Source: Mannheimia sp041807705
GTDB lineage: Bacteria; Pseudomonadota; Gammaproteobacteria; Enterobacterales; Pasteurellaceae
Reading direction: 5' to 3'
NCBI RefSeq assembly: GCF_041807705.1
Contig: NZ_JBGTYY010000026.1
Coordinates: 1 to 30,757, forward strand
Length of the DNA: 30,757 nt
Shown: one piece after another, positions 8,147 to 16,280 of the stretch
Layout: every line of letters starts with the position of its first letter
How positions within the stretch are numbered: the stretch's first letter is position 1
Notes under the pieces: model-generated
Seen by the model: only the letters and a program-made list of their open reading frames with translations
The model's database searches: none
Told to the model about the DNA's origin: nothing
Translations under genes and position numbers: made by a program

Positions 8147-8173
8147 AAAAGGCGTTTTAATAAACGCCTTTTT
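8147..8173. terminator. Bidirectional rho-independent terminator between gmhA and ycgN
   Basis: The stem AAAAGGCGTTT (8147-8157) with loop TAAT pairs with AAACGCC and the following T-run (8162-8173). A-run and T-run on the two sides make it usable from both directions, which fits the convergent genes on either side. Confidence 0.9.
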
Positions 8174-8175
8174 AA

Positions 8176-8631
8176 TCAAACCTCATCAATCACAAATTCA
8201 AACCAATCAATGGCATCTTTCTCGTGAATACCGTTCGTAATTAAGATATCTGCCTTTTTTACCGAATCAGGATCTTTTGATATCAATGGGTGCCAATCAT
8301 ATAAAGGCTTTCCTTCATATAGCAAGCGATAAGCACAAGTTTTTGGCAACCAGCCAAAATCAGGCAAATTCTTTTTGGTTAACTTAGTGCAATCTTTCTC
8401 AATTTTGAATCGTTCAGGGTAATTCGTACAATGCCCCGTGTTTACATCTAACAAATTGCAGGCAACAGAGGTGTAGTAAAGCCGCTCTCGCTTACCTCTC
8501 CCTTGAATATATTTACGATAACAGCATTTACCACAACCATCGCAAAGTGCTTCCCACTCTGCCTCATTCATTTCCAGTAATGATTTTTCTTGCCAAAAAT
8601 AAGGGGCTAATTCTTGTTGAGGCGAAAACAT
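8176..8631 (-). CDS. YcgN family cysteine-cluster protein (UPF0260)
   Basis: A 151-residue cytosolic protein of the YcgN/UPF0260 family. The Cys cluster C30-DG-C33-GK-C36-C37 with further Cys in VACNLLD, GHCTNYPERF and KDCTKL is the conserved pattern of YkgJ-like Fe-S or zinc-binding proteins; the ligand is not established for this family as far as I know. Also conserved are FGWLPKTCAYRLLYEGKPLYDWHPLI and the C-terminal DWFEFVI. It follows ybjQ by 2 bp on the minus strand and is the last gene of a GNAT-rdgB-ybjQ-ycgN run ending at the terminator shared with gmhA. Confidence 0.9.
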   Translation of the reverse strand: MFSPQQELAPYFWQEKSLLEMNEAEWEALCDGCGKCCYRKYIQGRGKRERLYYTSVACNLLDVNTGHCTNYPERFKIEKDCTKLTKKNLPDFGWLPKTCAYRLLYEGKPLYDWHPLISKDPDSVKKADILITNGIHEKDAIDWFEFVIDEV

Positions 8632-8633
8632 AG

Positions 8634-8954
8634 TTAGTGAAGAACAACCGCCGTGCCTGTTGCAACCACAATAAACATTCCCTTATCACCTCCCATCGAT
8701 TGATATTCCATTGAAACGCCCACTACGGCATTTGCTCCCACTTTTTTCGCTTCTTTTTCTAATTCGGCTAATGCTTGCTTACGAGAACTGTTCAACTTGC
8801 TTTCATAAGCCCCTGCACGTCCGCCAATTACATCTGTGATACTGGCTAAAAAATCACGCACAAAGTTTGCACCAGAGACAACTTCGCCAAATACTAAGCC
8901 TTTATATTCAACGATTTGTTTTCCTTCAACGATAGGGGTTGTGGTAATAATCAT
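8634..8954 (-). CDS. YbjQ family protein (UPF0145, putative heavy-metal binding)
   Basis: A 106-residue cytosolic protein of the YbjQ/UPF0145 (DUF74) family, usual length. It shows the family pattern EYKGLVFGEVVSGANFVRDF, the segment GGRAGAYESKLNSSRKQALAELEKEAKKVGANAVVGV, and a final glycine-rich strand ending in AVVLH. Members form pentamers; the annotation 'heavy-metal binding' in databases is weakly supported. The ATG shares one base with the rdgB stop codon (TAATG), so its translation is probably coupled to rdgB. Confidence 0.9.
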   Translation of the reverse strand: MIITTTPIVEGKQIVEYKGLVFGEVVSGANFVRDFLASITDVIGGRAGAYESKLNSSRKQALAELEKEAKKVGANAVVGVSMEYQSMGGDKGMFIVVATGTAVVLH

Positions 8955-9550
8955 TATTTGTTTCCTCTTAATTGCTGTTTTAAATGTGCTAATGCAATAG
9001 CACGGTGTGAAATTGCTTTTTTCTCTTTGGTTTCTAATTCCGCAAAGCTCAGATTTTTAGGTGGATAGAAAAAGAGTGAATCATAGCCAAAGCCATTCCC
9101 CCCTCTTTCCTCGGTTAAAATTTCGCCAGCACATTCGCCTAATGCAATGTATGGCGTTGGGTCTATTTCGTGTTTTAGAAATACAATACAACTTACAAAT
9201 TTCGCAAGACGATTTTCTTTATCTGCCATCGCAGCTAACAACTTGTTGCGATTATCGGCATCTGTTGCTTGCTCACCAGCATAACGTGAAGAATATAAAC
9301 CCGGCTCGCCATCTAGTACTTCAACGGCTAAGCCAGAATCATCAGCAATGGCTGGTAGACCTGTTATTTTAGAGGCAAATCGAGCCTTAATTAACGCATT
9401 CTCAACAAAGGTTAAGCCTGTTTCTTCGGGCGATTCAATGCCAAATTCACTTTGAGCAATAACCTCAAATCCAAATTCAGCTAATACGTCCTCCATTTCT
9501 TTCACTTTACCTGCATTGCTGGTTGCAAGTACGATTTTTGTTTTTTCCAT
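8954..9550 (-). CDS. rdgB: dITP/XTP pyrophosphatase (Ham1/RdgB)
   Basis: House-cleaning nucleotidase that hydrolyses dITP, ITP and XTP to monophosphates, keeping deaminated purines out of DNA. It is 198 residues, close to the E. coli 197. Motifs: LATSNAGKVKEM near the N-terminus for triphosphate binding, ADDSGLAVEVLDGEPGLYSSRYAG with the metal-binding Asp pair (70-71), GGNGFGYDSLFFYP, and the C-terminal SHRAIAL. The ATG at 9550 is preceded by AAAGGAAGAT. It starts a TAATG-coupled pair with ybjQ. Confidence 0.96.
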   Translation of the reverse strand: MEKTKIVLATSNAGKVKEMEDVLAEFGFEVIAQSEFGIESPEETGLTFVENALIKARFASKITGLPAIADDSGLAVEVLDGEPGLYSSRYAGEQATDADNRNKLLAAMADKENRLAKFVSCIVFLKHEIDPTPYIALGECAGEILTEERGGNGFGYDSLFFYPPKNLSFAELETKEKKAISHRAIALAHLKQQLRGNK

Positions 9551-9591
9551 ATCTTCCTTTTTGTAAAAAATTGCTTAAAAATAACCGCTTG

Positions 9592-10110
9592 TTATTCGAT
9601 CCCTTTTTGGTAAGACATCATCAGTAGTGTTCGCCATTTATCATTATTTTGTTCATCTTTTCCCATATTCGCAATATGCGGAAAACGCCCCCATTGCTCG
9701 AAGCCGTGTTTTCTCATTAGATTTTGACTAACTGTATTAAGTTCAAATACATACGCCATTAACGTGTGAATATTATGATTTAGCATTTCTGCTTGCATAA
9801 ATTCAATAATCTTCGAGCCGTAGCCTTTACCTTTGGCATTACCATCTAAATAAATACTAATTTCAGAGGTATGCACAAAAGCGGATCTTTCATAAAATGG
9901 CGAAAAGCTAAACCAGCCCGCAATACCCGTTTCATCTTCAACCACCCAAATCGGATATTGGGTACTTTGAAGATGGAAATCAAACCATTTTCGGCGATTT
10001 TCTGTGGTTGCCAACTCTAAATCAGCCGTGATTTGATGGGTTGGAATGGCTTGGTTGTATATCGCTAGTATGGTTTCAAAATCCGCTTCAACTGCTTTTC
10101 GGATCTGCAT
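9592..10110 (-). CDS. GNAT family N-acetyltransferase (phosphinothricin/methionine sulfoximine type)
   Basis: A 172-residue single-domain acetyltransferase. The N-terminal IRKAVEADFETILAIYNQAI and the segment TTENRRKWFDFHL, followed by VVEDETGIAGWFSFSPFYERSAF, resemble the Pat/MnaT subgroup that acetylates phosphinothricin, methionine sulfoximine or methionine sulfone. The acetyl-CoA loop is GNAKGKGYGSKI, and the final NLMRKHGFEQWGRFPHIANM is also typical of the group. The true substrate cannot be told from sequence. It lies between narQ and rdgB on the same strand with an uptake sequence at its 3' end. Confidence 0.85.
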   Translation of the reverse strand: MQIRKAVEADFETILAIYNQAIPTHQITADLELATTENRRKWFDFHLQSTQYPIWVVEDETGIAGWFSFSPFYERSAFVHTSEISIYLDGNAKGKGYGSKIIEFMQAEMLNHNIHTLMAYVFELNTVSQNLMRKHGFEQWGRFPHIANMGKDEQNNDKWRTLLMMSYQKGIE

Positions 10111-10151
10111 TTTTATCCCTTATAAATCATTTGCAAATAATTAACAAAAAA

Positions 10152-11843
10152 CTACCGCTTGCTGAGCATACTCGGTAAAACTATTTTAACCCTTACGCCG
10201 CCATTTTCGATATTCTCAATGGAGAAATCAGCCTTCAACTCAGCCGCTCGCTCTTGCATAATGGTTAAGCCATAATGCCCTTCCGGCTCGGTATGGCTGG
10301 TTAAACCAATACCGTTATCTTGAATGATTAAGCAATGTTCGCCATCATCATTCGTTTCAGCAATCACCTTAATTTCGGTTGCTTGTGAATGTTTGATGGC
10401 ATTAATAACCGCCTCTCGCACAATTTGTAACAAATGCACCTGTTGTTGTGCATTAAAAATATGCGAAGGCAATTTACAACTTAAACAAAGCTGTGCCGAT
10501 GTTTTCGGGCGTAAACTCTCTAAAATCTTCTCTAATGCCTGCTGTAGATTTGCCTCTTGAATGGTTAATCTAAAGGTTGTCAGCAATTCTCTTAATTGGC
10601 TATAGGCATCATTCAATGCTTTTTCAAAAACAGATAGAATTTCGTTGCGTTTCTCATCGCTTTTTGCCAGTTTGAGTAAACTTACTTGAATTTTGAAAAA
10701 GGTTAGCGATTGAGCTAAAGAATCGTGCAACTCACGAGCAATAATCGCCCGCTCTTCCATTAGCACTAATTGCTGCTGCTGCTTTTGCACTTGAACAACA
10801 TAAATACTTCGCCCGATCATTTCTGATACGTTTTGCAGTAATCTTTCATCGGGGCAAAGTAACGATGGTTTCCAGCTTAGTATGCCTAGTTTTTCATTTT
10901 CTATCGCAATTTCAGCCGAAATCCAGTCTGCCTGCGGAGCATTATCTATAGAGATATTCCAATGTTCTGCACCATAAATATGTAATTTAATACCAAGCAA
11001 ATGTTCGTTATCAAATACTGTTTTCAATACTTGATTAAGCATCTCTTTATTAATCGGTTTAGCGGTTAATAATTGGGAGCATTGATACAACACAAGTAAA
11101 GAGCGATTAACTGCTAATAAACGGCGGGTTTTTTCCTGTACTTTATCTTCCAATGAGGTATAAAGTTTTAATAATTCATTCGACATTTCAGTAAAAGTAG
11201 AGGAAAGCAAACCTAATTCATTCGGTTCATCAACCGCTAATTTTATATGATCGAAATCTTTATTTTGAATTTGCCAACTGGCTTTAACTAATTGCTTTAA
11301 TGGGCTGATAATTTTTTTCCGTGTATACCACACGCCAATGTACGCAAGTAAAATAATCAATAACATTGAAACGGCAATTACACCTGTGGCAATTTTTAGT
11401 TTTAACTCCGCAAATTCTTGCAAACGAAAAACAAAGTTATCCACTTTTCGCACATAATCTTCAATGTGTGTTGCGTAACTGGCTTTATCACCTTGATTGA
11501 CATAAGACTGCATCGCATACCAATCTTTCAGTAATTGTTGGTAGCTATGTATTACATTATCAGGTAACAACCAGCTTTGCTTAAGAGAACTCAGCTCGGT
11601 TGAGTGTAAAGTACGATGATATTCCAACAAACGCTCGGCTAAAATCTCTTGCCTTGAATCCATTTCCGACAAAAGGCGATAGCTTTGCATACGCAACGAA
11701 CCCGATACATTAATCAAACTGGCATCAGATTTATTACTCCACATAATCCCAAGTGAAATGCCACTAATGATAGAAGCAAAGACGATCATAATTAAAAAAT
11801 AGAGTCCGATACGCCTTGCGATGGAATATTTAGGTTTAATCAT
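10152..11843 (-). CDS. narQ: Nitrate/nitrite sensor histidine kinase
   Basis: Membrane sensor kinase of 563 residues (E. coli NarQ 566) that detects periplasmic nitrate and nitrite and phosphorylates a NarP/NarL-type regulator. Order: TM1 about 14-35; the ligand-binding P-box DASLINVSGSLRMQSYRL (40-57) with the conserved Arg; a four-helix periplasmic sensor; TM2 about 152-173; HAMP around 174-228; a signalling linker; a coiled stretch QVQKQQQQLVLMEER; the HisKA_3 box with phospho-acceptor H373 in ARELHDSLAQ; and an ATPase domain with REAVINAIKHS and DNGIGL. The single P-box and its spelling favour NarQ over NarX. The partner regulator is not in the window. It follows the HAD gene by 3 bp. Confidence 0.93.
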   Translation of the reverse strand: MIKPKYSIARRIGLYFLIMIVFASIISGISLGIMWSNKSDASLINVSGSLRMQSYRLLSEMDSRQEILAERLLEYHRTLHSTELSSLKQSWLLPDNVIHSYQQLLKDWYAMQSYVNQGDKASYATHIEDYVRKVDNFVFRLQEFAELKLKIATGVIAVSMLLIILLAYIGVWYTRKKIISPLKQLVKASWQIQNKDFDHIKLAVDEPNELGLLSSTFTEMSNELLKLYTSLEDKVQEKTRRLLAVNRSLLVLYQCSQLLTAKPINKEMLNQVLKTVFDNEHLLGIKLHIYGAEHWNISIDNAPQADWISAEIAIENEKLGILSWKPSLLCPDERLLQNVSEMIGRSIYVVQVQKQQQQLVLMEERAIIARELHDSLAQSLTFFKIQVSLLKLAKSDEKRNEILSVFEKALNDAYSQLRELLTTFRLTIQEANLQQALEKILESLRPKTSAQLCLSCKLPSHIFNAQQQVHLLQIVREAVINAIKHSQATEIKVIAETNDDGEHCLIIQDNGIGLTSHTEPEGHYGLTIMQERAAELKADFSIENIENGGVRVKIVLPSMLSKR

Positions 11844-11846
11844 AGG

Positions 11847-12665
11847 TTAAAGATTAAATTGTGCTTTTAATTCATTGGCGATGCTGTCTTCGTTATTTGA
11901 ACCAATTGTTTTCTTCGCTTTTTGCTGCACTTCCTCTTCCGAACCACCCATTGCAATACCAAGTCCAACTGCTTCCAACATAGAGATATCATTAAAATTA
12001 TCACCAAATGCGATAACTTGTTCTAATTCAATACCTTCTGTTTTTAATAATTCCGCCAGTCTTGCTCCTTTGCTATTACCAACACTGGTAATATCAACAC
12101 GATCAACCCAAGACCATTCAGGGCTTACTTGATCAAGCGGTAGATTTTTCACAAAGTTTTGCATTTTGACTAAATCAGGATCGCTAATTAACACTTTCCA
12201 AACAGTTACCCCTTTATCAATTTCTTGTTGGAATTTCTCCACTTGATAAACGTTCGGGCGAACATTTTCAGGGCAAGAATCTACCCATTTTTGGAATTTT
12301 TCAAAGTGGATATTTAGTGTTTCGTAAGTCATTGCATCTTCAAAATAAACAGCAGTATGAATGCCTTGAGCCTGTGCCTCATTGACTAATTGAGATGTAA
12401 CTTCAGGTGGTAATGGATTACCAATAATCGCTTTTTCATTTTTAAAATCATATACATAAGTACCATTACAACACACAACAGGCGTATCTAAATCTAACTC
12501 CGCATAATAAGGGCGAACCGCTGTGTGGTGTCTTCCTGTAACAAAATAAACCTTTATCCCTTTTTCTCTTATCTTCTGAATTGCCTGTTTACTGGATTCT
12601 AAAATCGTAGCGTTTGATGAAAGTAATGTTCCATCTAAGTCAAAAGCGACAGCTTGGTAGTTCAT
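11847..12665 (-). CDS. Cof-type HAD phosphatase, YbhA-like (pyridoxal phosphate phosphatase)
   Basis: A 272-residue HAD-IIB hydrolase. The nucleophile motif AFDLDGTLLSS (D9, D11), VTGRHHTAVRPYY, the cap-domain CCNGTYVYDF, and the C-terminal Mg-binding GDNFNDISMLEAVGLGIAMG all track closely with E. coli YbhA, which dephosphorylates pyridoxal 5'-phosphate and fructose 1,6-bisphosphate in vitro. I therefore favour YbhA over YidA. A longer frame beginning with TTG at 12680 is rejected because AGGAG sits inside it, 6 nt before the ATG at 12665. It is placed 3 bp before narQ; a shared transcript is likely but no functional link is evident. Confidence 0.92.
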   Translation of the reverse strand: MNYQAVAFDLDGTLLSSNATILESSKQAIQKIREKGIKVYFVTGRHHTAVRPYYAELDLDTPVVCCNGTYVYDFKNEKAIIGNPLPPEVTSQLVNEAQAQGIHTAVYFEDAMTYETLNIHFEKFQKWVDSCPENVRPNVYQVEKFQQEIDKGVTVWKVLISDPDLVKMQNFVKNLPLDQVSPEWSWVDRVDITSVGNSKGARLAELLKTEGIELEQVIAFGDNFNDISMLEAVGLGIAMGGSEEEVQQKAKKTIGSNNEDSIANELKAQFNL

Positions 12666-12697
12666 AGCATTCTCCTGCAAAGTAATAGATTAAAAGA

Positions 12698-12722
12698 AAA
12701 GGCAACCAAATTGGCTGCCTTT
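12698..12722 (-). terminator. Rho-independent terminator after the BamE/OmpA-domain lipoprotein gene
   Basis: On the minus strand AAAGGCAGCCAA and TTGGTTGCCTTT form a 12-bp stem with one non-Watson-Crick position (A opposite C on the plus reading, G-T on the minus), followed by TTCTTTTAAT. The T-run lies on the minus strand side, so it ends the upstream lipoprotein transcript and separates it from the HAD gene. Confidence 0.8.
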
Positions 12723-12754
12723 ATATTTTACTCTAAGTTAGTTAAAACTAGAAA

Positions 12755-13609
12755 TTATTTACCACTATTATATGCCGGTGTTTGGTAAAGCGGCGCCGGA
12801 CCGTTAGGACCTGCTACATTGCCACTTTCATTTTGTTTAAGTACACCCCCATTTGCAGAAATTTCTACACGGCGGTTAGGGCGTAAACAATCCTTCTCAG
12901 CTTGGCTCGCGTGGGCATAGCCTTCACAAGGTTTAACTTGGTTCGCTTTACCGTAACCTAATGCTTCAATTTGAGCATTTACACCTTGTTGAATTAAACG
13001 AGCTTTTACTGTGTTCGCACGGCGTTGTGATAAGTCTAAATTATATTCAACTGAACCTAAACGGTCAGTATAACCGGCTACTTTAACTTGCTGAGCTTTA
13101 GACGATTTTAATTGTGTAGCAACGTTATCAACAACTTCTTTACCTTTAGCAGTTAAAGTATCTTTATCGAAATCGAATAAGAAATCACCTGTTAAGGTGA
13201 ATGATGAGTTACCGTTACAACCGTTTGGATACCAGAAGAAGCTCTGTGCATTCATATTTTTGTCAAATAAGATTTTGAATTGACAAATTTTGTGTACGCC
13301 GTTTTCACGGTAGTTGAATGCGTAATCCCACTCACGAACACCGTATAAACCTTCTTCAAAATGTGGACGACCAATTAGGTTATATAATTGATCTTTGTTC
13401 ATACCTTTTTCAATTTGGCGAACATTTTCCCAGTTTGGCCAAGAACCAAATTGTGAACCATCGTGGTTGAATTCAGACTCTGAAATTTTTGGGAATACCG
13501 GGTTTTCAGTTGTTCCTTCATCGCTCACTTTGCTTAAGTTACCGCACGCAGCAACTGCTAGTGCGACACTCGATAATAAAAATGTACGGAAAAGCGCTTT
13601 TTTTTCCAT
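12755..13609 (-). CDS. Outer membrane lipoprotein with BamE-like and OmpA C-terminal domains
   Basis: A 284-residue lipoprotein: signal peptide with lipobox AVAAC (Cys 22), a BamE/SmpA-like domain around 58-125 (NVRQIEKGMNKDQLYNLIGRP, then REWDYAFNY), and an OmpA/Pal peptidoglycan-binding domain around 140-255 (FDFDKDTLTAKGKEVVDNVA, GYTDRLGSVEYNLDLSQRRA, GYGKANQVKPC, PNRRVEI). It ends in a Pro/Gly-rich tail. It probably anchors the outer membrane to peptidoglycan. Mannheimia lipoprotein Plp4 is an OmpA-family lipoprotein and may be this protein; that match is from memory and unverified. It is not Pal, which lacks the BamE part. It has its own terminator; ribosome binding site AAGGAAAC precedes the start. 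Confidence 0.88.
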   Translation of the reverse strand: MEKKALFRTFLLSSVALAVAACGNLSKVSDEGTTENPVFPKISESEFNHDGSQFGSWPNWENVRQIEKGMNKDQLYNLIGRPHFEEGLYGVREWDYAFNYRENGVHKICQFKILFDKNMNAQSFFWYPNGCNGNSSFTLTGDFLFDFDKDTLTAKGKEVVDNVATQLKSSKAQQVKVAGYTDRLGSVEYNLDLSQRRANTVKARLIQQGVNAQIEALGYGKANQVKPCEGYAHASQAEKDCLRPNRRVEISANGGVLKQNESGNVAGPNGPAPLYQTPAYNSGK

Positions 13610-13725
13610 TTTCTAAGTTTCCTTATAAGTAACTATCTAATTAATTATTCTACAACCTCAAGTTGCAATCAGAGCAATTCTACAATACAACATAACTAAT
13701 TCTATTAAATTAATGTAAAGTAATG

Positions 13726-15447
13726 TTAGATGTAATTCATATATTCGACTTTCAATTGTAAAGTTTTGTTATCTCGAAATTCATTGATATCTAATTTATA
13801 GACCATTTTTGCTTTTTTAACTGATAAATCCGGAAACATTCTGACATCAACATTAAACCAAATTGCATCTAATAATTGCCCGCTCTCTGATTGTAGCATT
13901 AACTTTAAATGCTTACCTGCCAGTAGTTTTTGTTGCAGAATGCTAAATTCTCCTTCAAAACTCGGTTCAGGAAAATGTTGCCCCCAAGGGCCTGCAGAGC
14001 GGAGCATTTCCGCACTGGTAATTGTAAACTCATTTGCAGCAAGCTCGCCGTCAGTATAAATAATACCTTGTAATTGCTCAGGTGCTAATACTTCATTAAT
14101 GGCTTGGTCGAAAATTTTTTTAAAGCTATCTAACTGTGTTTGATGAATAGTTAAGCCTGCCGCCATTGCGTGCCCACCAAATCTTTCGATTAATTCAGGA
14201 TGCTGCATATCAATATATTCAAGCAAATCTCGCATATGCACGCCCGAAATAGAGCGAGCCGATCCTTTCAAATATTCACTTTCGTCACTTTCTTGTGCAA
14301 ACACAATGACCGGACGATTAAATTGATCTTTAATTCGAGAAGCCAAGATACCGATTACCCCTTGATGCCAATCAGCTTGATACAGCACGATACCGTGAGC
14401 TTGTTCTGACTGAGCAAGCAGAGGCAATTTAGCACAAATGGCTAAGGCTTCTGTTTTCATCTCTTGCTCAAATTCTTTTCGGGTTTGGTTAAGAGAATCT
14501 AATTCAAACGCCAATTGACGGGCAAGTTCCATATTTTCACAAATAAGTAACTCAACCCCCAAAGACATATTCTCCAATCTGCCTGCTGCGTTCAATCTTG
14601 GTGCAACAGCAAAACCTAAATCAGCAGCTTGTAATGTTGAAAGCTCCCTTTTGCTTACTTCTACTAAAGCTTTTATCCCCAAACGGCAATGCCCTGAACG
14701 TATTCGCTGCAATCCTTGATGAACTAAAATTCGATTATTTTGATCAAGCGGCACAACATCAGCAACTGTACCTAATGCGACTAAATCCAAAAGCTCGGCA
14801 AAATTGGGTTCTGCTTTGTTTTGAAAGTATTGTTGTTCACGCATTTTAGTCCGAAGAGCCATCATCACATAAAAAATAACACCAACCCCCGCCAATGATT
14901 TGGAAGGAAAGGCACAAAACGGCAAATTAGGGTTTACCATTGCATCAGCGTTGGGTAATGTGTCAGGTGGTAAATGATGATCGGTAATCAGAACCTGAAT
15001 ATTGTGTTGCTTCAGTAGTTCAACACCTTCAAGCGAAGAAATACCATTATCGACCGTTAAAACTAAATCTGCTCCTTTGGCTAATGCCATTTCCGCTACT
15101 GCAACACTCAAGCCATAACCTTGCGAAAAACGATCGGGAATTAAATAATCAACTTGCTCAAACCCTAACTGTTTTAATGCAATGATGGCAAGTGCTGTGC
15201 TGGTTGCTCCATCAGCATCAAAATCACCGACAATCACAATACGGCTTCGGTTTTCAAAAGCGTTAATCAATAGATCGACGGCTTGTTCAATATTCGCCAG
15301 TTGCTGTGGTCTGTGTAAATGTTGAAGGTTATGCTCCAGCTCTTTTGCTGTTTTTATGCCTCGACTTTGGTAGATTCGATTTAATAAAGGATTTGGGGAT
15401 AGGGTTTCTGTTGTTAATAAATGGCGTTTTTTAATTAATTTTTCCAC
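13726..15447 (-). CDS. recJ: Single-stranded-DNA-specific 5'-3' exonuclease RecJ
   Basis: Cytosolic exonuclease used in RecF-pathway recombination, mismatch repair and base-excision repair. It is 573 residues (E. coli 577). DHH-phosphoesterase motifs are in order: VGDFDADG (73-80), the DNGIS region (133-137), ITDHHLP (154-160), ALGTVADVVPL, and the DHHA1-domain ERFGGHAMAAGL. The C-terminal OB-fold region is present to the end, so the protein looks complete. dsbC lies directly upstream on the same strand, the same neighbour order as in E. coli. The 137-bp gap to dsbC holds an inverted uptake-sequence pair with a repeat in its loop. Confidence 0.97.
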   Translation of the reverse strand: MEKLIKKRHLLTTETLSPNPLLNRIYQSRGIKTAKELEHNLQHLHRPQQLANIEQAVDLLINAFENRSRIVIVGDFDADGATSTALAIIALKQLGFEQVDYLIPDRFSQGYGLSVAVAEMALAKGADLVLTVDNGISSLEGVELLKQHNIQVLITDHHLPPDTLPNADAMVNPNLPFCAFPSKSLAGVGVIFYVMMALRTKMREQQYFQNKAEPNFAELLDLVALGTVADVVPLDQNNRILVHQGLQRIRSGHCRLGIKALVEVSKRELSTLQAADLGFAVAPRLNAAGRLENMSLGVELLICENMELARQLAFELDSLNQTRKEFEQEMKTEALAICAKLPLLAQSEQAHGIVLYQADWHQGVIGILASRIKDQFNRPVIVFAQESDESEYLKGSARSISGVHMRDLLEYIDMQHPELIERFGGHAMAAGLTIHQTQLDSFKKIFDQAINEVLAPEQLQGIIYTDGELAANEFTITSAEMLRSAGPWGQHFPEPSFEGEFSILQQKLLAGKHLKLMLQSESGQLLDAIWFNVDVRMFPDLSVKKAKMVYKLDINEFRDNKTLQLKVEYMNYI

Positions 15448-15467
15448 AACTATCTTCTTTTACCATA

Positions 15468-15569
15468 ACAAGCGGTCATTTTTTGCAAATTTTTTACAAC
15501 AAACGCTTACGTTTGAATGTTGGTTTTGCCAACGGTCCCGTAGGAGCGAGCGTAGAAAAGACCGCTTGT
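15468..15569. repeat. Inverted uptake-sequence pair enclosing a multi-hairpin repeat, recJ-dsbC gap
   Basis: ACAAGCGGTC at 15468-15477 and GACCGCTTGT at 15560-15569 are a perfect 10-base inverted pair, 82 bases apart. The loop begins T-rich and then carries copy 1 of the hairpin repeat (15501-15556). Inverted uptake sequences with short loops commonly serve as terminators in this family; here the loop appears to have received a repeat. Confidence 0.75.
15501..15560 (+). repeat. Multi-hairpin intergenic repeat, copy 1
   Basis: Three small hairpins in series: AAACG-CTTA-CGTTT (15501-15514), GTTGG-TTTTG-CCAAC (15519-15533) and TCC-CGTA-GGA (from about 15536), then GCGAGCGTAG and AAAAG. The same arrangement occurs on the opposite strand in the sucB-sucC gap with paired changes in two stems. 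No coding potential is seen. Confidence 0.7.
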
Positions 15570-15584
15570 AACCTAATTTATCTG

Positions 15585-16268
15585 TTATTCACTTAACATT
15601 TTTGCCAATTCTTTAGGCTCAACATAGCCGCCAATGAGTTCGCCATCTGAGGTAACCATATTCGGTGTCCCTGTTACACCAAACTTAACGCCGAGTTGGT
15701 AATGTTTTTTGACAATATCAGGTGTTTTTAATTGAGTTGGTAACTTGCCGTCTTCCGCATCATTTAATGCCTTAATTTTATCTTGAGCGGTCCAAATCGC
15801 TTCCATCTGTTTTGCAGTTTGAGTATTCATACCGCCACGAGGGAAAGCTAAATAGCGAATAGTAATGCCTAAATCATTATATTCTTTCATTTTTGAATGT
15901 AATAAATGGCAATAGTGGCAGGTAATATCCATAAAAACGGTTACCACGTGCTTTTCATTTTTCGCAGGATAAACAATCATTTCATTTTGGTAAGAATTTA
16001 ATTCAGCCAATAACCCTTGATTGGTAATATCAACAACTTTACCGTTTTTTAGCTCAAAAATTTTGCCTTGAATGATATATCGTCCATCTTCACTAATATA
16101 AACAATACCTTCATTCGAGGTTGCCATTTTAAAACCAGATAATGGCGATTCAGAAATTTTAACCTCTGTTGCTCCAATTTTTTCAAGCTGGCTTTTCAGT
16201 TTTGCGTCAGATGCAAAGGCAAAAGTTGATAAACTCACTAAACTTAAAGTAATTAAATTTTTTTTCAT
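15585..16268 (-). CDS. dsbC: Thiol:disulfide interchange protein DsbC (disulfide isomerase)
   Basis: Periplasmic disulfide isomerase, 227 residues from the ATG at 16268; an ATG two codons earlier (16274) is possible, but AAGGA is better spaced for 16268. A signal peptide ends near FAFA-SDAKL. An N-terminal dimerisation domain follows, with the paired strands GIVYISEDGRYIIQGKIFELKNG. The thioredoxin-like domain has active site DITCHYCHLLH, so the redox motif is CHYC where E. coli has CGYC, and cis-Pro in GTPNMV. The second, structural Cys pair of E. coli DsbC is absent (WTAQDK and LPTQLKT at the corresponding places). The M23 peptidase gene ends 6 bp upstream and recJ follows downstream. Confidence 0.94.
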   Translation of the reverse strand: MKKNLITLSLVSLSTFAFASDAKLKSQLEKIGATEVKISESPLSGFKMATSNEGIVYISEDGRYIIQGKIFELKNGKVVDITNQGLLAELNSYQNEMIVYPAKNEKHVVTVFMDITCHYCHLLHSKMKEYNDLGITIRYLAFPRGGMNTQTAKQMEAIWTAQDKIKALNDAEDGKLPTQLKTPDIVKKHYQLGVKFGVTGTPNMVTSDGELIGGYVEPKELAKMLSE

Positions 16269-16280
16269 TAGCATAAATCC

